DNA of 64,000 nucleotides, from positions 1 through 64,000 of the forward strand of contig CASEDF010000006.1 of NCBI GenBank assembly GCA_949286705.1, read 5' to 3'. Shown here piece by piece: positions 17,101 to 25,595 of the stretch (positions are counted from its first letter, which is position 1; each line of letters begins with the position of its first letter). The translations under genes and the position numbers were made by a program. The DNA comes from an uncultured bacterium. GTDB taxonomy: Bacteria; Cyanobacteriota; Vampirovibrionia; Gastranaerophilales; Gastranaerophilaceae. The notes under the pieces were generated by a model. It searched no databases. It was given only the letters and a program-made list of their open reading frames with translations, and was not told the DNA's origin.

Positions 17101-17127
17101 AAAAAAACCACTCAACAAGTGAGTGGG
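17101..17127 (-). terminator. Leftward terminator without an evident gene
   Basis: Stem CCACTCA / TGAGTGG with 5-nt loop. The - strand reads into TTTTTTTT (A-run at 17101-17108 on the + strand). A leftward transcript from 17130-17310 would end here, but that stretch has no supportable gene. It is AT-rich with only a weak -35-like TTGACA on the - strand near 17311-17316. Confidence 0.55.
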
Positions 17128-17420
17128 TCGTTTTCTGCATCCTAATGGTCTCTTTTAGTGTTTATTATTTAGGAGTTTATATGTTTTTGGGGTTAATGAA
17201 TCTATTTATATTTAGTGTACAAAATGTTTTAATTAATTTTTCGTATACCCGAAAAGCTAATAATAGTGTAGATTTTACACTTTACAAAACTTAACATACG
17301 CTGTAATTATTGTCAAATAAGGGAATAATAGACATGGGGATAGTTATTTTTCTTAACAAAAAGGCAATTATTTACCCGATATATACTTTATATATACAAG
17401 AGTATAAAAAAGGAAAGAGT

Positions 17421-17669
17421 ATGCAAAGTTTTTTCAACACAAAATTTGCAGCGCTTAATCAAGCAAATTACAGACCTATGAACCTGAACCCTGACAAAAT
17501 GACAAATGAGGGGTTTGTAATGGCAGTATATGCAAACACACAAGATTACAACGTAACCGGTGCTGATTTTGGTATCGGGACACACGGGTATGTAAATGCA
17601 CGGGAGCAGGCCATCCTAAATAACGGCGAAGCAATACAAAAAGGACAAACATTAAATCTTTTCGGATGA
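17421..17669 (+). CDS. Small hypothetical protein
   Basis: 82 aa from the ATG at 17421, which has an AAAGGAAAGAG Shine-Dalgarno. An upstream in-frame extension to 17310 is Ile/Lys-rich and has no such signal, so I reject it. The sequence MQSFFNTKFAALNQ then Asn/Gly/Ala-rich segments (TGADFGIGTHGYVNAREQ) shows no transmembrane helix or known domain. 11 nt before a second small protein with a similar composition, so the two form a pair. Confidence 0.6.
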   Translation: MQSFFNTKFAALNQANYRPMNLNPDKMTNEGFVMAVYANTQDYNVTGADFGIGTHGYVNAREQAILNNGEAIQKGQTLNLFG

Positions 17670-17680
17670 GGTAACAACAA

Positions 17681-17977
17681 ATGTCAAACGGTGACAATTT
17701 AGCAATAGGCGGCGTTAAAGACCTGAATATACAAGCATTAGGAGTTGATTCGGCAAGTATCGGCTCCACACCGGTTACGCTGCCCAATAGTGATTACAAC
17801 TCATTCAGAGCAAATCAAACAAATAATCAGACACAATTTTTAAGTCTTACAGCACAGCATACAACAACAAAATTCAATTCATATAATTTTGACTTTCAAT
17901 TTGGAACGACATCCGGGTTAAACCCTAATCAAAAGCTATCGCAAGATCAGGGCAAATTACTCCATACCATAGGATAA
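17681..17977 (+). CDS. Small hypothetical protein, Asn/Gln/Thr-rich
   Basis: 98 aa. GAGG Shine-Dalgarno ahead of the ATG (MSNGDNLAIGGVKDL). Polar, low-charge composition with repeated Asn, Gln, Thr, Ser and aromatic residues (NSYNFDFQFGTTSGLNP) and no transmembrane segment. I do not recognise it. Co-transcribed with the 82-aa gene before it; a terminator follows at once. Confidence 0.6.
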   Translation: MSNGDNLAIGGVKDLNIQALGVDSASIGSTPVTLPNSDYNSFRANQTNNQTQFLSLTAQHTTTKFNSYNFDFQFGTTSGLNPNQKLSQDQGKLLHTIG

Positions 17978-18003
17978 AAAGACGCTTCTAGAAGCATCTT
18001 TTC
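17978..18003. terminator. Terminator after the small-protein pair
   Basis: GACGCTT-CTAG-AAGCATC hairpin followed by TTTTC. Preceded by AAAAA, so it can work in both directions. Confidence 0.6.
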
Positions 18004-18509
18004 TACATAAAAACTATTATGGGTACATGGTACTTTCTTGTACCGACAAGAAAGTACCCAAAGAAGCTCTCGACCGGAACTGCACTCGCTAATCATTACT
18101 ATAACTCGCCCTAAGCTCGCAAACTCGCTCAACGTCATCCCGCATTTATTGCGGGATCTAAAAGATTTGCCGCTCAGACAACGCTCGCTTTGTAGCTGCT
18201 TCGTTATGTAATGATTGCTCGTTCCGTTAAGGTCGAATATTTGTTCAAGCCGCGCCGTTGTCATTAGGCGCGGTAAAAGATTGCAGGATTTTAGCCCCTC
18301 TCCCGTCACTGCGTGACACCCTCTCCCCAAAGGGGGCGAGGGATAAAATACTGCAACGGCACGAAGTGCGCCCGTTAGGGCTTGAGCAATCCATAGGATT
18401 GCAATTTATTTAGCGTGTTTCTCTTTCTTTTGCCAGCGTTTTCTTTCTCTTTTCCTCGCCAAAAAAGAGAAAGAAAATGCTGATACATACCCATAATAGT
18501 TTTTATGTA
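18004..18509. mobile_element. 506-bp element bounded by perfect 22-bp inverted repeats (MITE-like)
   Basis: TACATAAAAACTATTATGGG-TA at 18004-18025 is repeated exactly in inverse orientation at 18488-18509. The ends start and finish with TA, as expected for a TA target duplication of IS630/mariner-like elements. Just inside are two strong hairpins: GGTACTTTCTTGT / ACAAGAAAGTACC (18029-18058), and a 19-bp pyrimidine-purine stem near 18438-18483. The interior is more GC-rich than its surroundings, carries a GTCATCCCGC...GCGGGATCT palindrome at 18134-18159 and has no convincing gene. It sits between two convergent terminators. Confidence 0.6.
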
Positions 18510-18511
18510 AA

Positions 18512-18544
18512 AATTTAAGCGCCCCCTTTTATGGGGACGCTTAA
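18512..18544 (-). terminator. Terminator of the DegT/heptose operon
   Basis: On the - strand TTAAGCGTCCCC pairs with GGGGGCGCTTAA (one G-U) and is followed by ATTTTT. Confidence 0.7.
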
Positions 18545-18558
18545 TTACAAATTATAAA

Positions 18559-19683
18559 TTAAACTCCGACTTTGGATTTTGATTTATTAATACAGTCAAT
18601 CAAAGTTTTTGCAACTGTTTGTTGTTCTTCTTCCGTAAGCTCGGGGAACATCGGAAGTGAAATAACCATTTCCGTATTTTTTTCGGTAACAGGCAATGAG
18701 CCTTTTCCTACACCCAAATATTCATGAACTTTTTGCAGGTGAAGCGGAATAGGATAATAAAGCATTGCACCTATGCCGTTTTCCTGAAGCATTTTGTGAA
18801 CTTCATCTCTATTTGGAATTTTAACCGTATATTGATGATAAACACAATATGTGTCATGCAATTCTTTCGGAGTCTGAATATATGCACAATCTTTAAACAA
18901 TTCATTGTAATAGTAAGCATGCTTGCGGCGCATTTCATTCCACTGTTTAACATGCGGAAGTTTTACACGCAAGATTGCAGCCTGAATTTCATCAAGACGG
19001 CTGTTAACACCGATTTCATCATGGTGATAACGAATTGCACCGCCATGGTTACGTAATGCAATAACTCTATCTCTTAATTTTTCATCATTAGTCATAATAA
19101 GACCGCCGTCGCCCATGCCGCCTAAATTTTTGGTCGGATAGAAGCTTAAGCATCCGAAATCGCCGAATGTACCCACCATTTTGCCTTTATACAAAGCACC
19201 GATTGCCTGACAGCAATCTTCTATTACATGTAAATTATGGCGTTTTGCGACATCCATAATAACATCCATATCACACGGCTGACCGTAAAGGTGAACCGGT
19301 ATAATTGCTTTTGTTCTCGGAGTAATTGCCGCTTCCAATTTTGAAGCATCAAGGTTGAATGTATCCGGATCAATATCGACAAAAACAGGTTTAGCACCTA
19401 CAATTCCGATAGCTTCCGTTGTAGCAACAAATGTAAATGCAACAGTTATAACTTCATCACCTGCACCTATATCCAGCGCTCTTAATGCCAAATGTAAAGC
19501 GTCTGTTCCTGAGTTTAAACCAACAGTATATTTACAACCGATAAAATCAGCCAATTCCTGCTCCAATGCTTTAGCATTCGGTCCCAAAATATAAGAACCC
19601 GAACGTAAAACATCACAAACAGCTTTTTCAACTTCCGCACCGATTGTTGCGTACTGACGTTTTGAATCTAAAATAGGTATCAT
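18559..19683 (-). CDS. DegT/DnrJ/EryC1/StrS family PLP-dependent sugar aminotransferase
   Basis: 374 aa, full length. Motifs: GSYILGPNAKALEQEL (~31-46), VGLNSGTDALHLAL (~56-69), GDEVITVAFTFVATTEAI, VIEDCCQAIGA (~157-167) and the PLP lysine in SFYPTKNLGGMGDGG (~184-198). Makes amino sugars from keto-sugar nucleotides for O-antigen or capsule. Strong AAGGAG Shine-Dalgarno. It lies 74 nt from the O-antigen ligase gene, which runs the same way, so a common surface-polysaccharide role is likely. Confidence 0.92.
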   Translation of the reverse strand: MIPILDSKRQYATIGAEVEKAVCDVLRSGSYILGPNAKALEQELADFIGCKYTVGLNSGTDALHLALRALDIGAGDEVITVAFTFVATTEAIGIVGAKPVFVDIDPDTFNLDASKLEAAITPRTKAIIPVHLYGQPCDMDVIMDVAKRHNLHVIEDCCQAIGALYKGKMVGTFGDFGCLSFYPTKNLGGMGDGGLIMTNDEKLRDRVIALRNHGGAIRYHHDEIGVNSRLDEIQAAILRVKLPHVKQWNEMRRKHAYYYNELFKDCAYIQTPKELHDTYCVYHQYTVKIPNRDEVHKMLQENGIGAMLYYPIPLHLQKVHEYLGVGKGSLPVTEKNTEMVISLPMFPELTEEEQQTVAKTLIDCINKSKSKVGV

Positions 19684-19757
19684 ATATAATTCTCCTTCTT
19701 AACTACCCTTAATTTAAGTTTACCACACCTTTTTTATGCCTTTATAAAAGCTTTATA

Positions 19758-21086
19758 TCAGACATTTGCAAAGTCAGTATTTTTATAACTGTATGCAGAG
19801 ATAACTGCCACCATAGTCCAGAAAACAAACTGAATCTGCGGTCTGAAAAATACCGTATCCACAAGCCCGTGAAACATTACGGCAAGTATTGATATCAAAG
19901 CCGCAGATACAAAAATTATTTTTTCAATATCAATAGAATTCAATATCATTTTTACGGAATCTTTAACCAGCAAAATTAAAAATCCCAAAAATGCAACAAG
20001 GGCAAAAATTCCGCTTTCAACCGCGATTTCCAGAAAAATATTATAAGCGCTTAAAGCGTCAAACCCCGTTTTCATATAGAGTCCGTAAATTTCCCTGAAA
20101 TTTCTGTTTCCGACGCCGATTCCCAAAAGCCAGTTATCTTTGAACATTTCAATCGATGATTGATATACGTTAAATCTGAAAGAATTTGATGAATCCTGCC
20201 GCATTGCAAAAATAGACAAAAATCTTGCTCTTAAAGATGTAACAAATATCAATGCAGCAGTAAATAATCCGACTGCAGCGCCGATTAGGGATAAATAAAT
20301 TGTCTTATATTTTTCCCAGAAAAATTTTGCGGAAACAAGAAACGTAAGAGCAAGAATTAAAAGCAAAGCAAGATATGCTCCCCTGCAGCCTGTCAAAAAC
20401 AATGCAAGAACCGCCAGCAAAGAAAAAAACGCAAAAAATATCGTACGTTTATAATTTTTATGAAAAAGAAAATACGCGCACATTCCGAAAATTGCCGGAA
20501 TTCCCGCAACAAAATATCCGCCTAAAAGATTCGGATTAAACGGCTTCAAAGTTCCGTAAACCCTGGTCATAATTTCTTCCGGATTATGACCTGTTGTATC
20601 CTGCCAGCCGGATATTGCCTCAACATGCGCCGAATTTTGCAAAACCGCAATAATACTTTCAAACCCGATACACAAGGCTATTGCTGCAATAACATAGGGA
20701 ATTTTAGACAAATTATTTTTAAAATAATGCGCTGCCGAAAAATAAAAGCCTATATAGATAAAAGTTTTTAAAAACCCTTTCAAACTTAATGCAAAAAGAC
20801 TTGAGCCGGCAAGGCTTATAAGAACAATCATAAAATAAGCAGCCAAAAACAATTCAAAATGATTGAACGTAAATTTGTCACCCTGTTTTGTCATAATTTT
20901 CACAAAGGTCAAAAACATTGTCACAAGCGCAATGAACCCTATATAATCCGATGACAAAAAAGTTGACACAATAATTACTGCAATAATAGACCAAAAAATA
21001 AATGTATCTATCTTTTGCAAAAAAAGACTGTTATCATATAAATATTTCAGTTTATCCTGAACTTTGAATATTATTTTACTGAACAT
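19758..21086 (-). CDS. O-antigen ligase / polymerase family membrane protein
   Basis: 442 aa with about 10-12 hydrophobic helices. The large periplasmic loop (~290-345) includes MRQDSSNSFRFNVYQSSIEMFKDN and LLGIGVGNRNFREIYG, the Wzy_C/WaaL signature (RxxxxxxA/S...GxGxGN/xF). Such proteins either polymerise or join O-antigen to lipid A core in the periplasm. No lipid-carrier flippase is nearby. Overlaps the end of the DUF4330 gene by 11 nt, implying co-translation. Confidence 0.85.
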   Translation of the reverse strand: MFSKIIFKVQDKLKYLYDNSLFLQKIDTFIFWSIIAVIIVSTFLSSDYIGFIALVTMFLTFVKIMTKQGDKFTFNHFELFLAAYFMIVLISLAGSSLFALSLKGFLKTFIYIGFYFSAAHYFKNNLSKIPYVIAAIALCIGFESIIAVLQNSAHVEAISGWQDTTGHNPEEIMTRVYGTLKPFNPNLLGGYFVAGIPAIFGMCAYFLFHKNYKRTIFFAFFSLLAVLALFLTGCRGAYLALLLILALTFLVSAKFFWEKYKTIYLSLIGAAVGLFTAALIFVTSLRARFLSIFAMRQDSSNSFRFNVYQSSIEMFKDNWLLGIGVGNRNFREIYGLYMKTGFDALSAYNIFLEIAVESGIFALVAFLGFLILLVKDSVKMILNSIDIEKIIFVSAALISILAVMFHGLVDTVFFRPQIQFVFWTMVAVISAYSYKNTDFANV

Positions 21087-21642
21087 CGTATGCGGTACTT
21101 TGATTATTAATTACGTCATGGCTGTCAGGAACCGGCACAAGCTGCAAGTCTGAAACTATACCGTTAAACTTGTAATCTTCTCCCTCTAATGTAATCGGCA
21201 GCCCCATTTTAATTTTATTACCGCCCACAACAGCACCGTCTTTTGTAATTTTAGCGGTATCTTCAAGAGTTACGATAATATCATAAAGGCTTGCCTGTGA
21301 AACATCTTCTACCACAACAACTTTTTTTGAATTAAATGTCGGCAAAACTATTTTTTTTCTCTCTGATTGAACGTCCACTATATCCAAATCCGAATAAGGA
21401 ACATTTCTTATGCTGATAAACGTTTTTTCACCTTTTGCCATAGGAATTTTGTTGCTGGTCAGGGTGACACTTCTTATATAAACCTGAAATCTGATTTTAG
21501 AAGTTGCTTCAATCTGTTTATCCGCAGTTTGTCTGAAATTTGTAAACGTAAAAAATCCGACAATTAAAGCAATAACAACACCGACAATTATAATTATATC
21601 AATCGGTCTAACTTTTTTAAGTAAATCCAAAAACTTTTGCAT
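21076..21642 (-). CDS. DUF4330 family membrane-anchored protein
   Basis: 188 aa. Cytoplasmic N-terminus, one transmembrane helix (~13-33, IDIIIIVGVVIALIVGFF), then an external beta-rich domain (~45-188) with paired blocks IRFQVYIRSVTL, GEKTFISIRNVPYSDLDIVDVQ and VVEDVSQASLYDIIVTLE. This matches DUF4330, a family frequent in cyanobacteria, which supports the taxonomic guess. Its function is not known. Between the heptose-kinase-like gene and the O-antigen ligase it may help LPS or polysaccharide export (inference). Confidence 0.75.
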   Translation of the reverse strand: MQKFLDLLKKVRPIDIIIIVGVVIALIVGFFTFTNFRQTADKQIEATSKIRFQVYIRSVTLTSNKIPMAKGEKTFISIRNVPYSDLDIVDVQSERKKIVLPTFNSKKVVVVEDVSQASLYDIIVTLEDTAKITKDGAVVGGNKIKMGLPITLEGEDYKFNGIVSDLQLVPVPDSHDVINNQSTAYDVQ

Positions 21643-21651
21643 AACATTCTC

Positions 21652-22656
21652 CTATAATTTTGCGGCGGCATCCAGCAATTCATGAATAGTTGTCGTTGCA
21701 CAGCCGAATTGTCTTACGACAAGGCTTGCCGCTATATTTCCGATAATGGCGGCATGGACAAAATCCGCGCCCGCCGCAAGAGCAAGTGAATAAACAGCGG
21801 TAACCGTATCGCCGGCACCTGTTACGTCAAACACTTCCGACTTATTAAATACCGGAATTTTAGTATATTTCTTTTTGGGTTCTGCGACAAACATGCCGTC
21901 AGCCCCGCAGGTTATCAAAATTGCTTTTGCTTTTGTATCTGAAAGCAATTTATCACCTGCTTTTTTCAAATCTTCATCATTTTTCAGTTCAAACCCTACG
22001 GCTTTTTCAGTATCCGGAAGGTTCGGAGTCATTGAAGTAATATTTTTGTAAATATTCAAATCTTTTTGGGCATCAACAATAACAATTTTATTGTATTTGT
22101 TCGCAAGTTTTATGGTTGTTTCAATAATTTTTTTTGTAAGAGTTCCGATATGATAGTTTGATAATATAACCGCATCATACTCGGGAATTGCTTTTTCAAT
22201 ATTATCTATAATTTTATTCTCAGTTTCAGCTGATACCTGCGAATTTGTCTGTCTGTCAACACGCACTATCTGCTGTGTAATAGATGTTGTTATAGAACCT
22301 GAAATTCGCGTTTTGGTTGTGGTTTTTCGTGCAGGGTCTTTTACCAGATATCTGCAATCAATATTAGCCTTTTCAAACGCGTCTATCATTTGACCTGACT
22401 GATAATCATCTCCGCAGACACCGATTACACCGACCTTGCCTTTATTTAATGTTGAAGCATTGTGAGCAGCGTTTGAGGCGCCGCCTAAAATGATTTTTGT
22501 TCTTGTATGCTGCAAAATAAGAACAGGAGCTTCACGCGAAATACGCTCGGCATCACCGTAAATCATTTCATCTATAGCTAAATCACCAATAACTAATATT
22601 TTAGGTTCGGTTAGTTTCTTAATGTAAGAAACGAGTTTTTCTTTATCCATATTCAT
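21652..22656 (-). CDS. D-glycero-beta-D-manno-heptose-7-phosphate kinase (PfkB/RfaE1 domain)
   Basis: 334 aa. It equals the kinase half of HldE; the nucleotidyltransferase half is absent. Motifs: VIGDLAIDEMIYGDAERISREAPV (~22-45), GGASNAAHNASTL (~58-70), VRVDRQTN, ILSNYHIGTL and the catalytic VTGAGDTVTAVYSLALAAG (~275-293, with the Asp base). Expected reaction: phosphorylation of heptose-7-phosphate at C1 on the way to ADP- or GDP-heptose for the LPS core. Position 9 nt before the DUF4330 gene supports the LPS role over another PfkB sugar kinase. Confidence 0.85.
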   Translation of the reverse strand: MNMDKEKLVSYIKKLTEPKILVIGDLAIDEMIYGDAERISREAPVLILQHTRTKIILGGASNAAHNASTLNKGKVGVIGVCGDDYQSGQMIDAFEKANIDCRYLVKDPARKTTTKTRISGSITTSITQQIVRVDRQTNSQVSAETENKIIDNIEKAIPEYDAVILSNYHIGTLTKKIIETTIKLANKYNKIVIVDAQKDLNIYKNITSMTPNLPDTEKAVGFELKNDEDLKKAGDKLLSDTKAKAILITCGADGMFVAEPKKKYTKIPVFNKSEVFDVTGAGDTVTAVYSLALAAGADFVHAAIIGNIAASLVVRQFGCATTTIHELLDAAAKL

Positions 22657-22717
22657 AAAATCTGCTTTCTAAAAAAATCCTCGTAAATACACTATAACAC
22701 AAAAATAAAAATTACAA

Positions 22718-23449
22718 CTAAATGTGGCGTATAACAGGATTAATAAGCAATTCAGCCAATTTATCGGCACCCTCAAAACTTCTTGCACGAAGCTGTTCGG
22801 CAGCTTTTTCTCTGTCATAATCTACAAACTTATGCCTGATATTAAAAATACCGTTTTCCAAATCAATGACAACATAACAAGCTAAAGGTGTCGGCGTCAT
22901 TGGTCTTCCGACACTACCGACATTTACAACAGTCTGTTTGCTATGAGTCTGATAACCGCAAGGGATATGTGTATGCCCGCATAAAATCAAATCAGCATCA
23001 CAGCCTGCAACAATTTCTTCAATTTCTTCTAACGGTCTGTTAGGCAAAATATCTTCATTATTTGCTCTTGGAGATCCATGAACGAAAAGAATTTTAACAC
23101 CGTCGATATCCATTTCCAGCTGAGGAGGTAATTCTTTTAGAAAATTTTGAGTCTCCTCAGTTACATAATTCATATCATCAACTATTGCATTTGCCATAAC
23201 AGGGTATTTTTCTTTCATCATTTCTAATATTTCGGATCCGTATTCAGCTATTAATTTATCGGTATTCCCCTGAATAATAGTCCAGTTTTGTTGATGAATA
23301 AAATCCATTATACTTATTGGCTGAGGCCCTGCAAGAATTAAATCTCCAAGACATATGATATGCTCACACTTTTCATTTTCAATATCCTTTAAAACTTCCT
23401 GCAAAGCAATAAGATTAGCATGAATATCTGATATAACAGCAACTCTCAT
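22718..23449 (-). CDS. Metallophosphoesterase, YfcE/DR1281-like
   Basis: 243 aa. The calcineurin-like metal-site motifs are all present: AVISDIHANLIAL (DxH), CLGDLILAGPQ (GD), IQGNTD (GN-D), FVHGSPR (H) and LCGHTHIP (GHTH), then VVNVGSVGRPM. These cut phosphodiesters or phosphomonoesters of small molecules; substrate unknown. It has a GGAG-type Shine-Dalgarno and its own 61-nt gap from the heptose kinase gene, so it may be separately expressed. Confidence 0.9.
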   Translation of the reverse strand: MRVAVISDIHANLIALQEVLKDIENEKCEHIICLGDLILAGPQPISIMDFIHQQNWTIIQGNTDKLIAEYGSEILEMMKEKYPVMANAIVDDMNYVTEETQNFLKELPPQLEMDIDGVKILFVHGSPRANNEDILPNRPLEEIEEIVAGCDADLILCGHTHIPCGYQTHSKQTVVNVGSVGRPMTPTPLACYVVIDLENGIFNIRHKFVDYDREKAAEQLRARSFEGADKLAELLINPVIRHI

Positions 23450-23510
23450 AATTTTCTCCTTTTTGAGGATAAGTATAGCACAAATAATTATTTTATACTA
23501 AAATATTATT

Positions 23511-24566
23511 ATGATAAAAAGACGACAATCAAAACAGATTTCCATAGGCGATATAAAAATAGGCGGGAATGCACCTATAAGCGTTCAATCTATGTGTAAT
23601 ACAGATACACGCGATGTGAATGCGACTTTAGCCCAGATTAACGAACTTGCGGCAAAAGGCTGCGAAATTGTCCGCCTTGCAGTATTAAATAAAGATGCGG
23701 CAGAAGCTATTAAAGATATTGTTAAAAAATCTCATGTTCCGCTTGTTGCAGATATCCACTTTGATTACAGACTGGCGATACAGTGTATAAATAACGGGAT
23801 AAACGCACTCAGACTAAACCCCGGAAATATCGGCAAACGCGAAAATGTTGAAAAAGTTGTAAACCTTGCCAAACAACAGCAAATTCCGATAAGAATAGGA
23901 GTTAATGCCGGTTCTTTAGAAAAAGAACTTACGGATGAAGATATTCCGCTTTCGGAAAAAATGGTTAAAAGTGCGATGAAACACATCCAAATTCTGGAAG
24001 ATTTAGATTTCGATTTGATAAAAGTTTCATTAAAATCATCAGATGTTTTAACAACTATAGAGGCTTACCGTTTAATAGCAGAAAAAATTCCATATCCGTT
24101 GCACCTTGGTGTAACAGAAGCCGGAACGCTCAGAGGCGGATTAATCAAATCCTCAGTCGGACTCGGAACACTGCTTGCGGAAGGTATCGGCGATACTATA
24201 AGAGTTTCATTAACCGAAAATCCGACGGAAGAAGTTAGCGCGGGTTTTGATATTTTAAAAAGTTTAGGACTAAGACATGGCGGCGTTAATTTCATATCCT
24301 GCCCCACCTGCGGAAGAACTCAAATTGATTTAATCGGTCTTGCAAAACGTGTGGAAGAAAAATTCAAAAATCTGGATAAAAATATTACAATAGCAACCAT
24401 GGGCTGCGCAGTTAACGGTCCGGGCGAAGCCAGACACGCTGATTTTGGTATTGCAGGCGGTATAAATGAAGGGTATGTATTCAAAAAAGGCGAAATAGTC
24501 GCAAAAGTTCCTGAAAACGAATTATTGGAAAAATTGGAAGAAATTATAATAAAATCATACGAATAG
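23511..24566 (+). CDS. ispG: 4-hydroxy-3-methylbut-2-enyl diphosphate synthase
   Basis: 351 aa, length of the short bacterial IspG. N-terminal TIM barrel (SVQSMCNTDTRDVNATLAQI, ADIHFDYRLA, LRLNPGNIG), then the [4Fe-4S] domain with ISCPTCGRTQIDL (CxxC) and MGCAVNGPGEARHADFGIAGG. It converts MEcPP to HMBPP in the MEP isoprenoid pathway. Divergent from the phosphoesterase. No clear Shine-Dalgarno; the ATG follows weak -10 candidates (TATACT 12-17 nt, TAAAAT 7-12 nt upstream). Confidence 0.96.
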   Translation: MIKRRQSKQISIGDIKIGGNAPISVQSMCNTDTRDVNATLAQINELAAKGCEIVRLAVLNKDAAEAIKDIVKKSHVPLVADIHFDYRLAIQCINNGINALRLNPGNIGKRENVEKVVNLAKQQQIPIRIGVNAGSLEKELTDEDIPLSEKMVKSAMKHIQILEDLDFDLIKVSLKSSDVLTTIEAYRLIAEKIPYPLHLGVTEAGTLRGGLIKSSVGLGTLLAEGIGDTIRVSLTENPTEEVSAGFDILKSLGLRHGGVNFISCPTCGRTQIDLIGLAKRVEEKFKNLDKNITIATMGCAVNGPGEARHADFGIAGGINEGYVFKKGEIVAKVPENELLEKLEEIIIKSYE

Positions 24567-24597
24567 TACAGGAAAGTGTAACAAAAATATTATATAT

Positions 24598-24626
24598 TTG
24601 AATTAAACCTAAAAAGCCTATATAAT
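24598..24626 (+). promoter_or_regulatory. Promoter of the secreted-protein trio
   Basis: TTGAAT (24598-24603), 17-nt spacer and TATAAT (24621-24626). The transcript would begin about 9 nt before the ATG at 24642, just enough to include the GAGG Shine-Dalgarno. Confidence 0.65.
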
Positions 24627-24641
24627 GAAAATGAGGTGTAT

Positions 24642-24965
24642 ATGAAAATAAAACTTTTACTGTCAGCTTTAATCTTTACATTTGTAATTCTTCCCGGGTT
24701 CACGGAAATAACGACTCAGGATTCTACGTCTTCTGATTATCTGTACTCACATGGTCACTCAGAAGCTGTCGTTGATATTGTTCAAATGACAAAAGCGGGA
24801 ATTAACGGTGAAGAATACATTACGTCTGCCGAAGCACGCAGAGCGAATGATCCCAAATTTATAAGATGGATTAAAAATATTTTTATATATTTAGATCCGG
24901 CTCTGGATGACGGGAAGTTTATGAATCATGATATAAAACCATCTCCCAGTTATGAAGACCTGTAA
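24642..24965 (+). CDS. Small secreted hypothetical protein
   Basis: 107 aa from the ATG at 24642, which has GAGG 6-9 nt upstream. Signal peptide ~1-20 (MKIKLLLSALIFTFVILPG). The mature part is short and polar, with HGHSEAVVDIVQMTKAGINGEEYI and a positively charged middle, then LDPALDDGKFMN. No cysteine or known domain. Its end overlaps the next gene by 14 nt, so all three genes to 27404 are translated as a unit. Confidence 0.7.
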   Translation: MKIKLLLSALIFTFVILPGFTEITTQDSTSSDYLYSHGHSEAVVDIVQMTKAGINGEEYITSAEARRANDPKFIRWIKNIFIYLDPALDDGKFMNHDIKPSPSYEDL

Positions 24966-25593
24966 AAAAATATTATATTTATTAATTTGTTTATTAATCT
25001 TCGTACTTCCGGTTTTTTCAATTGAAAAAGGTTCTGTGAAGTACGAAGATAATTTAATGGATTATTCCGTGTTAGACGGTCAAAAAATTCTTAAAGAAGC
25101 CGACAGCTTTTTTGAGCAATATGAAGCCACAAATGACCCTAAATATTTAAGCACCGCGATGGGGAAATATTATATAGTGACTAAAATTTATCCTGTTGAA
25201 ATTTATCCCATGGTGCAGCTTGCAAGAACTTATGACGAAAAAAAACTCGACAGATTCGCAAAAGAATATTTCAGCATTTGCTATGATATAAACAAAAAAG
25301 ACCCTTATCTTAATTACTATCTGGGTGATTTTTACTATAAAAGAAATGATTTTAAAAGAGCACTGCGATATTTTAAACGTGCATACGAAAACGGTTACAG
25401 CGATTATTATGACTTAAATTTAAAAATTGCTACGATATATGAAAAATTTGCCGATCTTTTAACAGCAAAGTATTATTATAAAAAGGCTTTTTCTTTAAAT
25501 CAATCAAATACAAATTTAAAAGATAAAGCACTACAAATAGACTCATTAAATTATTATAATTCCGGCTACTATAAACATTCTGTCAGGGAATAA
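24952..25593 (+). CDS. Secreted TPR-repeat protein
   Basis: 213 aa. Signal peptide ~1-23 (CKKILYLLICLLIFVLPVFS). Helix-turn-helix TPR units from ~60 to ~190, clearest in PYLNYYLGDFYYKRNDFKRALRYFKRAYENG. TPR proteins in the periplasm usually hold protein complexes together. No Shine-Dalgarno is seen; translation is probably coupled to the overlapping gene upstream. Sits 2 nt before the GHL10 hydrolase gene, so it could be its scaffold. Confidence 0.75.
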   Translation: MKTCKKILYLLICLLIFVLPVFSIEKGSVKYEDNLMDYSVLDGQKILKEADSFFEQYEATNDPKYLSTAMGKYYIVTKIYPVEIYPMVQLARTYDEKKLDRFAKEYFSICYDINKKDPYLNYYLGDFYYKRNDFKRALRYFKRAYENGYSDYYDLNLKIATIYEKFADLLTAKYYYKKAFSLNQSNTNLKDKALQIDSLNYYNSGYYKHSVRE

Positions 25594-25595
25594 AA

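Noticed and set aside
16936-17118. Minus-strand 60-aa frame with repeated ICYCQRCQRH
   Set aside because: It is a reading of the tandem DNA repeat; the repeated peptide follows from the repeat period. No Shine-Dalgarno and it overlaps a terminator.
17947-18330. Minus-strand 127-aa frame inside the inverted-repeat element
   Set aside because: Crosses hairpins and the element boundary, odd composition, no start signal; an accidental frame in GC-richer DNA.
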